The notes below the pieces were generated by a model, which saw only the letters and a program-made list of their open reading frames with translations, did no database searches and had not been told where the DNA came from. Below, piece after piece: positions 7,255-14,762 of a stretch of DNA of 23,775 nucleotides. This DNA comes from JARFUG01 sp050485365 (GTDB lineage: Bacteria > Desulfobacterota > Desulfuromonadia > Desulfuromonadales > JACZKF01), in the NCBI GenBank assembly GCA_050485365.1, contig JBJHBH010000055.1, positions 1-23,775 on the forward strand, written 5' to 3'. How positions within the stretch are numbered: the first letter of the stretch is position 1; each line of letters begins with the position of its first letter. The translations under genes were made by a program, and so were the position numbers.

Positions 7255-8525
7255 GGCGAAGATCGTCCAAACCGCTGCAGGTCGATCCCATCAAGCTCTC
7301 CCAGCCGATGGGGGCGGCCCTCGCCTTTTTGGGAGTGGCGCGCTGCATGCCGCTCATGCACGGCGCCATGGGGTGCGCCTCCTTCACCAAGGTCTTTCTG
7401 ACGCGCCACTTCAGCGAGCCGATCGCCATCCAGACCACCGCCGTCACCGACGTCACGGCGATCCTCGACGGCGGCGACGCCGGCATCGTCGAGGCGGCGG
7501 CGAACATCACCAAGAAGGTCGTCCCCGATCTCATCGGGCTGCACACCACGGGGCTGACCGAAACCAAGGGGGACGACATCCGCGGCGTCGCCTCGAGGAT
7601 CGCGCTCCCCCTCGTCCACGTCAACACCCCCGACTACGAAGGAGGGCTCGAGAGCGGATGGGCCCTCGCCGCCACGGCCCTCGTCGAGCAGCTCGTCGCC
7701 CCCTGCGACGCCGTCGACCCGGAGAAGGTGCTCCTTGTGCCGCACGTCGGGGTGACGCCCATCGAGGTCGAGAAGATCAAGGAATTCATCGCCTGCTTCG
7801 GGTTCGACGTCCACGCCCTTCCGGACCTCTCCGACTCTCTCGACGGACACCTTGGGGAGAAACAGGGAGCGCTGAGCAGCGGGGGGATCGCCGTCGAGAA
7901 AATCAGGGCGCTGGGCGATGCGGCGTTTGTCGTGAGCGTCGGCGCCTCGATGACGGGGTGCGCCCGGGCGCTGCTGGCGAAGAACCCCCGGATGAGACAC
8001 CATCATTTCGGCCACCTGAACGGCCTGGCGGCGACGGACGCCCTGGTCGAGGTCCTCCTCGCGGAGGGGAGAATCGCGCAGCCCCACCCGGCGATCGCGC
8101 GCTGGCGCAAGCGCCTGCAGGATGCCATGCTCGACTGCCACTTCGCCCTCGGCCAAACGCGCTTTCTCGTCGCCGGAGAGCCCGACCACATCGCCGGGCT
8201 CTGCGCGGCCCTCGCCGAGGCGGGCGGACGGGTTCGGCTCGTCGTCAGCACCGTCGACTCGCCGCAACTGCAGGCGATCGAGGCCGCCGAGGTCGTGGTC
8301 GGCGATCTGGAGGACGCCGAGGAGCTTCGGGACGAATACGATCTGATCGTGGGCAACGCCCATCTGGAGGCGCCGGCGCACCGGGGGCGCAAGGGGCTGG
8401 TGCTGCGCGGATTTCCCGACTGGGAGCGGGTCGGCGGGCAGTTGCGAAGCGACGTCCTCTACGAGGGTGGAGCGTATTTCCTGTGCGAGGCGGCGAACGC
8501 CGCCGAGGCGATGAGGCACCGATGA
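7242..8525 (+). CDS. nifN: NifN, FeMo-cofactor scaffold beta subunit
   Basis: Second subunit of the NifEN scaffold. The 427-aa product shows the NifN pattern LGVARCMPLMHGAMGCASF (with the conserved GC Cys), LTRHFSEPIAIQTTAVTD, and LIGLHTTGLTETKGDD. Its length fits the family. ATG 7242 lies inside the end of nifE, preceded by GGAGGG, and matches the start expected by homology. It ends in an ATGA overlap (8522-8525) with the next gene, so nifE, nifN and the NifU/Q fusion form one tightly coupled unit. There is no NifX-like fusion at its C-terminus. Confidence 0.95.
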   Translation: MAEVRRRSSKPLQVDPIKLSQPMGAALAFLGVARCMPLMHGAMGCASFTKVFLTRHFSEPIAIQTTAVTDVTAILDGGDAGIVEAAANITKKVVPDLIGLHTTGLTETKGDDIRGVASRIALPLVHVNTPDYEGGLESGWALAATALVEQLVAPCDAVDPEKVLLVPHVGVTPIEVEKIKEFIACFGFDVHALPDLSDSLDGHLGEKQGALSSGGIAVEKIRALGDAAFVVSVGASMTGCARALLAKNPRMRHHHFGHLNGLAATDALVEVLLAEGRIAQPHPAIARWRKRLQDAMLDCHFALGQTRFLVAGEPDHIAGLCAALAEAGGRVRLVVSTVDSPQLQAIEAAEVVVGDLEDAEELRDEYDLIVGNAHLEAPAHRGRKGLVLRGFPDWERVGGQLRSDVLYEGGAYFLCEAANAAEAMRHR

Positions 8526-9520
8526 GCGGCTATACCGAAGAGATCCGCCGCTGGGCCGCCGCGACGAGCCGCGCCGGCGCGCTCGCCGACCCCGACGGAA
8601 CGGGGGAGGTCGGTCTGGGGGCGCAAGAGCAGGGGAGGAGGCTCGCGGTGCGCTTTACCGTCCGCGTGCGCGACGGTCGTCTCGACGAAGCGCGTTTTCA
8701 GGTCTTCGGCTGCGGCTTCACCATCGCCGCCTGCGCCGCCGCGGCCGATCTGGCATCGGGGCGCCCCCTCGGCGAGGCGCGCGCCCTCGACGCCGCCCGC
8801 ATCGAGGGGCACCTCGGGGGGCTCCCCGACGAGCGCCGCTACTGCGCCGAGCTGGCCGCCTCGGCCCTGCGCGCGGCCATCGAGAGCGCCGACGGCCGAT
8901 CGAACCCCGTGCGAGCCGCCGTTGCCGCACAAGAGGGAGCCGCCGCGATCGCCCCGAACGATCCCCTCTATCGGTATCTCATGCAGAGCCCGACGCCGCC
9001 GGGGATGAGCCGTGAGGATCGACATCTGTTCGCCTGCCTGCTCGCCCTCGCCGCGCACGAACCGTACGGCGCGGCACAGTCTCTCGGGCTCTCCCATGCC
9101 GATCTTGACGCCCTCTTCGCGACGTGCTTTCCCGGCGTCGATCGAAACGCTCTCAGCAACAGCGCGGACACGGCGCCGCCGCAGCGAAACGAGCAGATCC
9201 TGGCGATCCTCTTGGAGCACGTCCCGCGCGACCGACGCGGGACCGACGCGCACCTTTCACGCTGGCTGGCGCACATCCTGGCGGCGCGCTCAGCCCACCC
9301 GGGTCATCTGTGGAGGGCCATGGGGCTTTTCGAGCGACCGGAGCTCAGTGCAGCCATCGAAAGCCACCTTCCATCGCTGGCGAAGGCCAACAGCCGGAGG
9401 ATGCGCTGGAAGCGCTTCCTGTTCAAAGAGCTCTGCAATCGTCATGGCGCCCTCTTGTGCAAGGCGCCCGACTGCGGCCAGTGCAGCGATTATCCGTTGT
9501 GCTTCCCTGACCAGCGGTAG
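8522..9520 (+). CDS. NifU-like scaffold domain fused to NifQ (molybdenum donor)
   Basis: The 332-aa two-domain protein sits in a nif operon. Residues 1-125 resemble the N-terminal NifU/IscU Fe-S scaffold: FGCG at Cys64, HLGGLP, then YCAELAASALRAAI at Cys108, matching NifU HCS...ALQAAV. The first of the three canonical scaffold cysteines (the CGD motif) is missing, replaced by a Gly/Gln stretch near residues 31-38; Cys71 is extra. Residues 150-332 are a full NifQ domain: HLWRAMGLFERPELS, MRWKRFLFKELC, and the signature C-X4-C-X2-C-X5-C at Cys313, 318, 321, 327. NifQ is known to carry a Mo-Fe-S cluster and supply Mo for FeMo-co on NifEN. The start overlaps nifN by 4 bp. The working role, cluster assembly coupled to Mo delivery, is inference; the domain calls are strong. 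Confidence 0.88.
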   Translation: MSGYTEEIRRWAAATSRAGALADPDGTGEVGLGAQEQGRRLAVRFTVRVRDGRLDEARFQVFGCGFTIAACAAAADLASGRPLGEARALDAARIEGHLGGLPDERRYCAELAASALRAAIESADGRSNPVRAAVAAQEGAAAIAPNDPLYRYLMQSPTPPGMSREDRHLFACLLALAAHEPYGAAQSLGLSHADLDALFATCFPGVDRNALSNSADTAPPQRNEQILAILLEHVPRDRRGTDAHLSRWLAHILAARSAHPGHLWRAMGLFERPELSAAIESHLPSLAKANSRRMRWKRFLFKELCNRHGALLCKAPDCGQCSDYPLCFPDQR

Positions 9521-9537
9521 GGTCCCCTGCGATAAAT

Positions 9538-9566
9538 GAAAAGCGGCCCTTTTGAAGAGCCGCTTG
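9538..9566. terminator. Hairpin terminator between the nif operon and DUF1328 gene
   Basis: AAGCGGC (9541-9547) pairs with GCCGCTT (9559-9565) around an 11-nt loop. On the minus strand the stem is followed by TTTCATTT, a modest U-run, so it can end the small minus-strand gene. On the plus strand it lies 20 bp after the nif operon. Confidence 0.6.
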
Positions 9567-9605
9567 TATGGATGTGGTCAAAAAACAAATTGTCGCTGAC
9601 CTGTT

Positions 9606-9776
9606 TCAGACCCTTGGTCTTTTAACGAGGCCGACCACCAGAGAAACGACAAAAAGAATCACGAATAGCCAGAACAGAAACTGTGCGATGTTGGCCGCAC
9701 CGGTCGCTATTCCGCCGAATCCGAATATCGCTGCAACAATGGCGACGATAAAGAATCCCAGAGCCCAGGAAAGCAT
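9606..9776 (-). CDS. DUF1328 small membrane protein
   Basis: The 56-aa product reads MLSWALGFFIVAIVAAIFGF at the start and LFVVSLVVGLVKRPRV at the end. It has two hydrophobic segments separated by GGIATGAANIAQ, the pattern of DUF1328/YtjA-type proteins. The start ATG (9776) is preceded on the minus strand by AAAGGAGGTGAT, a near-perfect anti-16S match. It was missed by length-limited calling. The function is unknown; these proteins often accompany stress genes, and a CsbD gene lies upstream on the same strand. Confidence 0.85.
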   Translation of the reverse strand: MLSWALGFFIVAIVAAIFGFGGIATGAANIAQFLFWLFVILFVVSLVVGLVKRPRV

Positions 9777-9848
9777 CTATCGATCACCTCCTTTCCTCCG
9801 ATCGCCGGCTTCTCGAGAGAATCGGCGCGTTAGAACGTCTTGAATCTC

Positions 9849-9876
9849 ACTTTACATTATGCTGCCCCCCTGTCAA
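9849..9876 (-). promoter_or_regulatory. Candidate sigma-70 promoter for the DUF1328 gene
   Basis: On the minus strand a perfect -35 TTGACA (9871-9876) is followed after 16 nt by TAAAGT (9849-9854) as the -10. The leader to the ATG would be about 65 nt. Confidence 0.5.
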
Positions 9877-10037
9877 ATCTGCCGATGTTATCTAAGGGTT
9901 TGATTTATTAAAGTTTTCGTCTTGTTTCATCCCAGGCTTTAATGAGCGCGGAGAGGATGTCGGAGCGGCGAGCTCGAAGTGAGCGACAAAGGAATGGAGG
10001 GGAATGCCGGAAGGGGAGGCGGACAGAGCAAATCCCC

Positions 10038-10067
10038 CGGAGGGAGGGACGGAATCCTCTCCCTCCG
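10038..10067 (-). terminator. Hairpin after csbD
   Basis: A 9-bp perfect stem pairs CGGAGGGAG (10038-10046) with CTCCCTCCG (10059-10067) around a 12-nt loop. It starts 13 bp after the csbD stop. The U-tract on the minus strand is poor (GGGGGATTTG), so efficiency is uncertain. Confidence 0.45.
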
Positions 10068-10080
10068 AGAATGTGTCGGA

Positions 10081-10278
10081 TCAATGCTTGGTGGTGAAGC
10101 TGTCGACTTCCTTTTCAGCCTCTTCCTTCGATTTGCCGTACTTCTCCTGGATCTTGCCGACGAGGCGGTCGCGCTCACCCTCGATGCGATCGATGTCGTC
10201 GTCGGTCAGCTTCCCCCACTGCTTCTTGATCGAGCCCTTCATCTGGTTCCATTTCCCTTTGAGTTGCTCCCTATTCAT
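10081..10278 (-). CDS. CsbD family stress protein
   Basis: The 65-aa hydrophilic protein begins MNREQLKGKWNQMKGSIKKQ and continues WGKLTDDDIDRIEGERDRLVGKIQEKYG, the CsbD signature, with a typical length. The frame can be extended upstream, but ATG 10278 has AAGGAG 9 nt before it and matches the family start. CsbD-like proteins are general-stress induced in many bacteria, but their molecular role is unknown. The gene is divergent from the J-domain gene across 148 bp. Confidence 0.92.
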   Translation of the reverse strand: MNREQLKGKWNQMKGSIKKQWGKLTDDDIDRIEGERDRLVGKIQEKYGKSKEEAEKEVDSFTTKH

Positions 10279-10365
10279 GAATAAACTCCTTATGTTAGAA
10301 TGGCTTGTTCCTCCTTCTACTTTATCAAAGGACGCCGGAGGTGCAAATTCGCGCCGTCTTGGAGA

Positions 10366-10394
10366 TTGAGGTTCTTCGATCTCTGTAGTATAAA
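10366..10394 (+). promoter_or_regulatory. Candidate sigma-70 promoter for the J-domain gene
   Basis: TTGAGG (10366-10371), a 17-nt spacer and TATAAA (10389-10394) lie about 33 bp before the TTG start at 10427. Both boxes and the spacing are good matches to the housekeeping consensus. Confidence 0.6.
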
Positions 10395-10426
10395 AGGCAG
10401 ATTCCCAGCCCCAGAGGAGCCCTTTC

Positions 10427-11185
10427 TTGTCGAGCCTTCCGTCGGAGAGCGAAATTTTCGAGGCCTGCCGCATCCTTTTCGGCCAGCAGGTCCTCCTTTC
10501 CCGGGAGTTTCTCTTCTATCTGCAGCCGGGCGGGGCCAAGACGGCCTTTCGGCAAAAGGCGAAGGAGACGCACCCCGACCTCTACCAGGGGGACGATCCG
10601 GAGATTCTTCAACGCCACACCGAAACGTTTCGCGAGGTCACCCAGGCCTACAAGCTCGTCAGCACCTTCTTGAAGGAGCGCGAGGAGCACTCGGGGCACG
10701 CCTTTCGCTTCGCCCCCCACCCCCACCGGCGCGAGGAGTCGAGCAGTCGCGCCGAGGCCGGGCCGTTTTCCAACGGCGCGCCCCGCCCGTCCGCTCTCCC
10801 CTTCCGGGTCCTGGAGATCGGGCTCTTTCTCTACTATCGCCAGATCGTCTCCTTTCGCACCCTCGCCGAGGCGCTCGTCTGGCAGCGCAGGCAGCGTCCC
10901 GCCCTCGGAGAGATCGCCAAGCGCTGGGGGTGGCTCAAGGACGCCGACCTCGCGCGCATCCGCGCGGCCCGCATCCCCTTCGCGCGTTTTGGGGAGAAGG
11001 CCGTTCATCTCGGACTGCTCACCCCCGCCCAGGTCCGCACCCTCCTTTTCTTCCAGCGTTCACAGCAAAAGCGCCTCGGCCAGTTCTTCGTCGAGCGCGG
11101 CCTGATCTCCGCCCAGCAGATGGAGTGCTACGTGGAGGAGCTACGGCTCCACAACGCCTGCGTCCGCTCGGGGAACCGCAGCTGA
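10427..11185 (+). CDS. N-terminal J-domain protein with C-terminal GspE-N-like helical repeats
   Basis: The 252-aa product has an N-terminal J-domain (about residues 5-85) with the diagnostic HPD at 49-51 (FRQKAKETHPDLYQ), so it should stimulate an Hsp70/DnaK partner. A low-complexity linker (about 90-125) follows. The C-terminal half (about 128-245) has short helical units: GEIAKRWGWL.., HLGLLTPAQVRTLLFFQRSQQKRLGQFFVERGLISAQQMECYV. The latter resembles the small N-terminal domain of GspE/PilB-type ATPases; that resemblance is by eye. The DnaJ G/F-rich and zinc domains are absent, so it is a specialised co-chaperone whose client is unknown. The TTG start at 10427 has GAGGAG 8 nt upstream. The RdgC-like gene follows after 74 bp. 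Confidence 0.75.
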   Translation: MSSLPSESEIFEACRILFGQQVLLSREFLFYLQPGGAKTAFRQKAKETHPDLYQGDDPEILQRHTETFREVTQAYKLVSTFLKEREEHSGHAFRFAPHPHRREESSSRAEAGPFSNGAPRPSALPFRVLEIGLFLYYRQIVSFRTLAEALVWQRRQRPALGEIAKRWGWLKDADLARIRAARIPFARFGEKAVHLGLLTPAQVRTLLFFQRSQQKRLGQFFVERGLISAQQMECYVEELRLHNACVRSGNRS

Positions 11186-11259
11186 TTCGGCCGCACGCTC
11201 CCTTTCGTCCATCGCCCGGTCCATCCCGGCTTTTTTTCGTCTCAAGGAGTTTTTACATC

Positions 11260-12429
11260 ATGGGTCTTCTTTCCAATACGACAAGTATCTGTCAGTTCAG
11301 CGTTTTCGGCGACCTGCCCGATCCCATCGATCTGAGCTGGGCGGGGGAGCGACTCGCTTCCAAACGGTTTGTCGACATCACCGAATCGTCCGAAGAGCTC
11401 TCCGTGGGGTGGGTGCATCTGGACGATTCGGGCCGGTGCGATTTCGACGACTACGGCGCCTACGCGCGCGAGCACTACCTGACCTTTTCGCTGCGCCGCG
11501 ACCAGCGCCGCGTCCCCGCGGCCCTGGTGAAGAGCGGCCTCGAGGAGCTGGAAAAGGAGTTCCTGGCCGCCAACCCCGGCTTCCAGAAGGTTCCCAAGGC
11601 CCGTCGCGAAGAGATGCGCGACGCCGTCCGCAGCGCCCTGCTCAGCCGGACCCTCCCCGTTCCGGCGATCTGGGACGCGGTCTGGGACGTGCGCAAAGGG
11701 ATTCTCACCTTCACCAGCCTCAGCCCCAAGGCGCTGGAGCTGTTCGAGACGCACTTTCGCGCCACCTTCGAGGAGCTGCGCCTGGCGCCCCTCCACCCCT
11801 TCGCGCGGGCCGAGCGGGTCGTTGGGGAGGCGCTTGCTCCCGCCCTGGCCGAGGCCAACCGCGCCTCCGGCGACGGCGCGCTCGAGCTCATCCGCGACAA
11901 CGCCTGGATCGGGAGCGACTTTCTGTGCTGGCTCATGCACGGGACGCTGAAGGAGGCGAGCGAATACGAGGTCTGCCTCGACGGCCCGGCGCTCGACGGC
12001 GAGAGGTTCGTCGCCTATCTGAACGATCGCCTCAACCTGCTCGGCGGCTCGTCCGACGGAGGGGTCCAGAAGGTCACCGTCGCCGGGCCGCAGGATCGTT
12101 TCCGCGAAGTCTGCACCGCCCTCGAAGAGGGGAAGGAGATTTCCGACGCGACGCTCTATCTGGAGAAGGGGGAGGATCTGTGGCGGCTGAACCTGAAGGG
12201 GCTGGCGTTTCACTTCGCCTCGTACAAGTGCCCCGGGGTCAAACTGGAGAAGGACGATCTCACCGACGAGGCGAGCGAGCGTCTGGCGCTCTTTTTCGAA
12301 AGGATGTGCGTCCTCGAGACGGGATTGCAGCTCTTCGACAGCCTCTTCGCGGCCTTTCTTCGCGAACGGCTCGGCGAGCGCTGGCCCGAGCGCGAGCAGG
12401 CGATGCGCGACCGCCTGAAGGCGGCGTAG
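11260..12429 (+). CDS. rdgC: RdgC-like recombination-associated protein
   Basis: RdgC is a ring-forming DNA-binding protein that modulates RecA access to DNA. The 389-aa product begins MGLLSNTTSICQFSVFGDLP and shows the RdgC order of elements. These are an early VGWVHLDD (compare MGWVPP), then a basic helical region KVPKARREEMRDAVRSALLSRTLPVP, then WDVRKGILTFTSLSPKALELFETHF.., and a C-terminal acidic helical end. It is longer than the roughly 300-aa enterobacterial protein, and similarity is architectural rather than close. ATG 11260 is preceded by AAGGAG with a 10-nt gap. The last gene before a convergent hairpin terminator, it probably shares transcription with the J-domain gene. Confidence 0.75.
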   Translation: MGLLSNTTSICQFSVFGDLPDPIDLSWAGERLASKRFVDITESSEELSVGWVHLDDSGRCDFDDYGAYAREHYLTFSLRRDQRRVPAALVKSGLEELEKEFLAANPGFQKVPKARREEMRDAVRSALLSRTLPVPAIWDAVWDVRKGILTFTSLSPKALELFETHFRATFEELRLAPLHPFARAERVVGEALAPALAEANRASGDGALELIRDNAWIGSDFLCWLMHGTLKEASEYEVCLDGPALDGERFVAYLNDRLNLLGGSSDGGVQKVTVAGPQDRFREVCTALEEGKEISDATLYLEKGEDLWRLNLKGLAFHFASYKCPGVKLEKDDLTDEASERLALFFERMCVLETGLQLFDSLFAAFLRERLGERWPEREQAMRDRLKAA

Positions 12430-12439
12430 GCGCGAAGCG

Positions 12440-12520
12440 CCCGAGGCCCGAGGCCCGAGGCCAAAGGCGAAAGGCCAAAGGTTGATTCTTCACCTTTGGC
12501 CTTTAACCTTTTACCTTGGT
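12440..12520. repeat. Heptad-periodic inverted repeat with terminator hairpin
   Basis: The left side has 7-nt-period units (CCGAGGC three times at about 12440-12461, then AAAGGCG, AAAGGCC, AAAGGTT). The right side has the inverse CCTTTGG-CCTTTAA-CCTTTTA-CCTTGGT. A 13-bp perfect stem (12470-12482 with 12492-12504) with a 9-nt loop lies at the centre and should end both converging genes, rdgC and cfa. The architecture matches 1590-1727. Confidence 0.75.
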
Positions 12521-12526
12521 CTGCCT

Positions 12527-13816
12527 TTACCTATACCAATCGCCCCGCGTCAGCGGCAGCCCGCAGTCCCCTTCGTCGGGCTTGACCATGAGGCTCTGGT
12601 AGACGTTGACCCTGCCGACGCTGAAGGAGTGCGCCGAGGCGGCCATGTACAGGCGCCAGATGCGGTAGGTCGTCTCGTCGGTCAGGCGCACCGCCGCCTG
12701 CTTCGCTCCTTCCAGACGCCGCACCCAGTGGCGCAGCGTCAGGGCGTAGTGCTCCCGCAGGTTCTCCAGGTCGCGGACCTCGAACCCCGTCAGCTCGGCG
12801 ATGCGCAGCGTATCGGTGATCGGAAGCAGATCTCCGTCCGGAAAGACGTAGTGCTGCAGGAACGACGGCCCCGGCGACGCAGGGACGTTCGGATTGTCGG
12901 CGATGCCGTGGTTGAGAAAAACGCCGCGGGGGCGCAGCAAACTCCAGGCCTGCGCAAAGTACTCGGGGAGTTTTTTCTCCCCCACATGCTCGAACATGCC
13001 GACGCTCACCAGCTTGTCGTACGTCCCCGGCCGCTTCAGGTCGCGGTAGTCGCACACCTCCACCCGGCAGCGCCCCTCCAGCCCCGCCTCTCGGATCCGC
13101 TCCCTGGCAAGCTCCGCCTGCGCAACGCTCAAGGTGATGCCGTGGGCTTCCACACCGTAGTGCTGCGCCGCGTGAAGGATCAGCCCCCCCCACCCGCAGC
13201 CGATATCCAGAAGCTTCTCTCCCTTCTCCAGGCGCAGCTTGCGGCAGATGTAGTCGAGCTTTCGCTGCTGCGCCGTCTCCAGATCGTCTTTCGGATCGTC
13301 GAAATACGCGCACGAGTAGACCATGCGCTCATCGAGCCACAGCCGGTAGAAATCGTTTGAGACATCGTAGTGATAACGGATCGCCTCGGCGTCGCGTCGT
13401 TTCGAATGCGCCCGGCCCCTCAAGCGCGCCCGCCGTTCCTTGGCGAGCTTCGGCGCAGGGTCGGGGAGCCCTCTGAGGTAATAGGCGAAGCGGATCTTTT
13501 CGAGAGGGCTCCACTGGATCTCCAGAAGACTGTGGGCGAGGTAGAGGCACTCCTCGATGTCGCCCTCAATGTCGAAATCGTCGTAGATGAACGCCTCTCC
13601 GAGGGTGAGCTGGTTGGTGGGAAGAAACATCCTGCGAAGCGCCCCGGGGTGCTTCAGAACGAGGGTCCACCGCGCCTTGTGGCTGCGGGTCGGCTTCCAT
13701 TCGGTGCCGTCCCAGAGCCGCACCGCGAAATCGGTCGGCCCGCGGCTGCCCAGAATCTCCTGCAGCAGGGTCAGGCTGTTTTGAAAGGTTCGTTCGCTGG
13801 CGATGACCGCTTCCAT
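12527..13816 (-). CDS. cfa: Cyclopropane-fatty-acyl-phospholipid synthase family methyltransferase
   Basis: SAM-dependent enzyme that adds a methylene bridge to unsaturated acyl chains of membrane phospholipids. The 429-aa protein has the N-terminal lipid-binding region (LPTNQLTLGEAFIYDDFDIEGD), IRYHYDVSNDFYRLWLD (147-163), the SAM motif LLDIGCGWGG (202-211), GITLSVAQ, and VSVGMFEHVG. It also has FPDGDLLPI and a C-terminal YMAASAHSFSVGRVNVYQSL. Length and motif order are typical. ATG 13816 has GAGGAGG just upstream. A separate minus-strand terminator precedes it, so it probably has its own promoter. Cyclopropanation is commonly a stationary-phase or acid response, in line with the neighbouring CsbD and DUF1328 genes. 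Confidence 0.93.
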   Translation of the reverse strand: MEAVIASERTFQNSLTLLQEILGSRGPTDFAVRLWDGTEWKPTRSHKARWTLVLKHPGALRRMFLPTNQLTLGEAFIYDDFDIEGDIEECLYLAHSLLEIQWSPLEKIRFAYYLRGLPDPAPKLAKERRARLRGRAHSKRRDAEAIRYHYDVSNDFYRLWLDERMVYSCAYFDDPKDDLETAQQRKLDYICRKLRLEKGEKLLDIGCGWGGLILHAAQHYGVEAHGITLSVAQAELARERIREAGLEGRCRVEVCDYRDLKRPGTYDKLVSVGMFEHVGEKKLPEYFAQAWSLLRPRGVFLNHGIADNPNVPASPGPSFLQHYVFPDGDLLPITDTLRIAELTGFEVRDLENLREHYALTLRHWVRRLEGAKQAAVRLTDETTYRIWRLYMAASAHSFSVGRVNVYQSLMVKPDEGDCGLPLTRGDWYR

Positions 13817-13845
13817 GTCCGGACCTCCTCGTGAGATTGGGGCAT

Positions 13846-13872
13846 TTTATATAAAAATATTTCATATTTCAA
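13846..13872 (-). promoter_or_regulatory. Candidate promoter for cfa
   Basis: On the minus strand TTGAAA (13867-13872) is followed after 15 nt by TATAAA (13846-13851), in a run of A/T unusual for this GC-rich sequence. The start codon is about 30 bp downstream. The spacer is shorter than ideal. Confidence 0.4.
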
Positions 13873-13893
13873 CTACTCGACGGACTTTTCCCC

Positions 13894-13916
13894 AAAAAGA
13901 CAGGCGTGCCGTGTCT
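13894..13916 (-). terminator. Intrinsic terminator after the holin-like gene
   Basis: On the minus strand AGACA-c-GGC-AC-GCC-TGTCT forms a short stem with one bulge, followed directly by TTTTT (13894-13898). It lies about 48 bp after the stop of the membrane protein gene. Confidence 0.7.
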
Positions 13917-13964
13917 CTCGCGATGCTTGGATCGAAAGGATCTGGAAGGCGGAAGAGGGGGTGG

Positions 13965-14300
13965 TCAGGGCGTCAGCGCGCTCAGCGCCGAGTTGATGAG
14001 GGCCAGCACCAGGCTGAACAGCAGCGCCCACCAGAACCCGGCGACGGCGAACCCCGGCACGACGGCCGCGGTGAGTAGGACCATGAAGGCGTTGATGACC
14101 AGGGCGAATAGCCCCAGGGTGAGCAGGGTGAGGGGGAGTGTGAGCAGCAGAAGAATCGGGCGGATGAAGGCGTTCACGAGCCCCAGCACAAGCGCCGTGA
14201 CGAGGGCGGCGAAGGCGCCTTCCAGTGAGACGCCGGGAAGCAGATAGCTGACGATGGCGACGGCCAGAGCCGAGACGAGCCAGTTGAGGAGAAAAATCAT
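13965..14300 (-). CDS. Phage-holin-family (PF04020-type) four-helix membrane protein
   Basis: The 111-aa protein is almost entirely hydrophobic, with four predicted membrane segments. The characteristic text is LLPGVSLEGAFAALVTALVLG, LGLVNAFIRPILLLLTLPLT and INAFMVLLTAAVVPGF. This matches the small membrane family named after a mycobacteriophage holin, common as chromosomal genes with no prophage nearby; no phage genes occur here. ATG 14300 is preceded by GGAGAG. It is divergent from the lipoprotein pair at 14424. The function is unknown and the holin name should not be read as lysis activity. Confidence 0.88.
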   Translation of the reverse strand: MIFLLNWLVSALAVAIVSYLLPGVSLEGAFAALVTALVLGLVNAFIRPILLLLTLPLTLLTLGLFALVINAFMVLLTAAVVPGFAVAGFWWALLFSLVLALINSALSALTP

Positions 14301-14423
14301 CGTACTCTCCGTGCGACGGTTCGGGAAATGGCGCTTTCAACAAGTGTAACGCATCCCAGAAGCATGCGCGGATGTTTCGCCAAATTACGATAAACTGAAA
14401 AGAAAGCACGAGGAGAGAGAAAG

Positions 14424-14762
14424 ATGAAAATTCTCACAACCGCCGTCTTCATCGTCGCGCTGTCGGCTCTGGTTCTGACGGGCGGATGCGCCCGGGTCGG
14501 CGGCGCTACACAGGACCTTCTCGCCGAGAACTATCACGCCATGGACGATCAGGAGCTGTTGACCTACTACTACCGGCTCGGCGACCAGATCGATAGGGAG
14601 GAGAGGGTCGCCAGGGGGGCCTCCGTCGGGGTCGGCGTCGGCACCGGACCGGTGCATATCGGGGCGCGGCAGGGGGTGACGCGAGCTCCGATCGCCGAGG
14701 ATCTGAGAGACCGGCGCAGCGAGGTGCGGGCAGAGCTTGCCCGCAGGGGGCTGAGCCCATGA
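14424..14762 (+). CDS. Small putative lipoprotein
   Basis: The 112-aa product has an N-terminal signal (MKILTTAVFIVALSALVLTG) ending at a lipobox-like LTGGC with Cys22 as the lipidation site; Gly at both -1 and -2 is slightly atypical. The mature part has YHAMDDQELLTYYYRLGDQIDREE, a Gly/Val-rich patch (ASVGVGVGTGPVHIG) and a basic helical end. I do not recognise the family. GAGGAG precedes ATG 14424. The stop overlaps the ATG of the next lipoprotein (ATGA at 14759-14762), so the two are probably co-translated and localised together in the envelope. Confidence 0.75.
   Translation: MKILTTAVFIVALSALVLTGGCARVGGATQDLLAENYHAMDDQELLTYYYRLGDQIDREERVARGASVGVGVGTGPVHIGARQGVTRAPIAEDLRDRRSEVRAELARRGLSP

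Larger units (their letters stand above)
9777..10080. other. Intergenic gap of about 300 bp with promoter and hairpin
   Basis: It holds the candidate promoter of the DUF1328 gene (9849-9876) and the hairpin after csbD (10038-10067). An AT-rich stretch lies at 9890-9935. No further reading frame with a ribosome site was seen. Confidence 0.5.

Noticed and set aside
12440..12520. CRISPR-like array
   Set aside because: Units are only 7 nt with no spacers of constant length and no cas genes; it is a heptad inverted repeat.
13965..14300. Prophage lysis gene
   Set aside because: The holin-named family is a common chromosomal membrane protein and no other phage gene is present.
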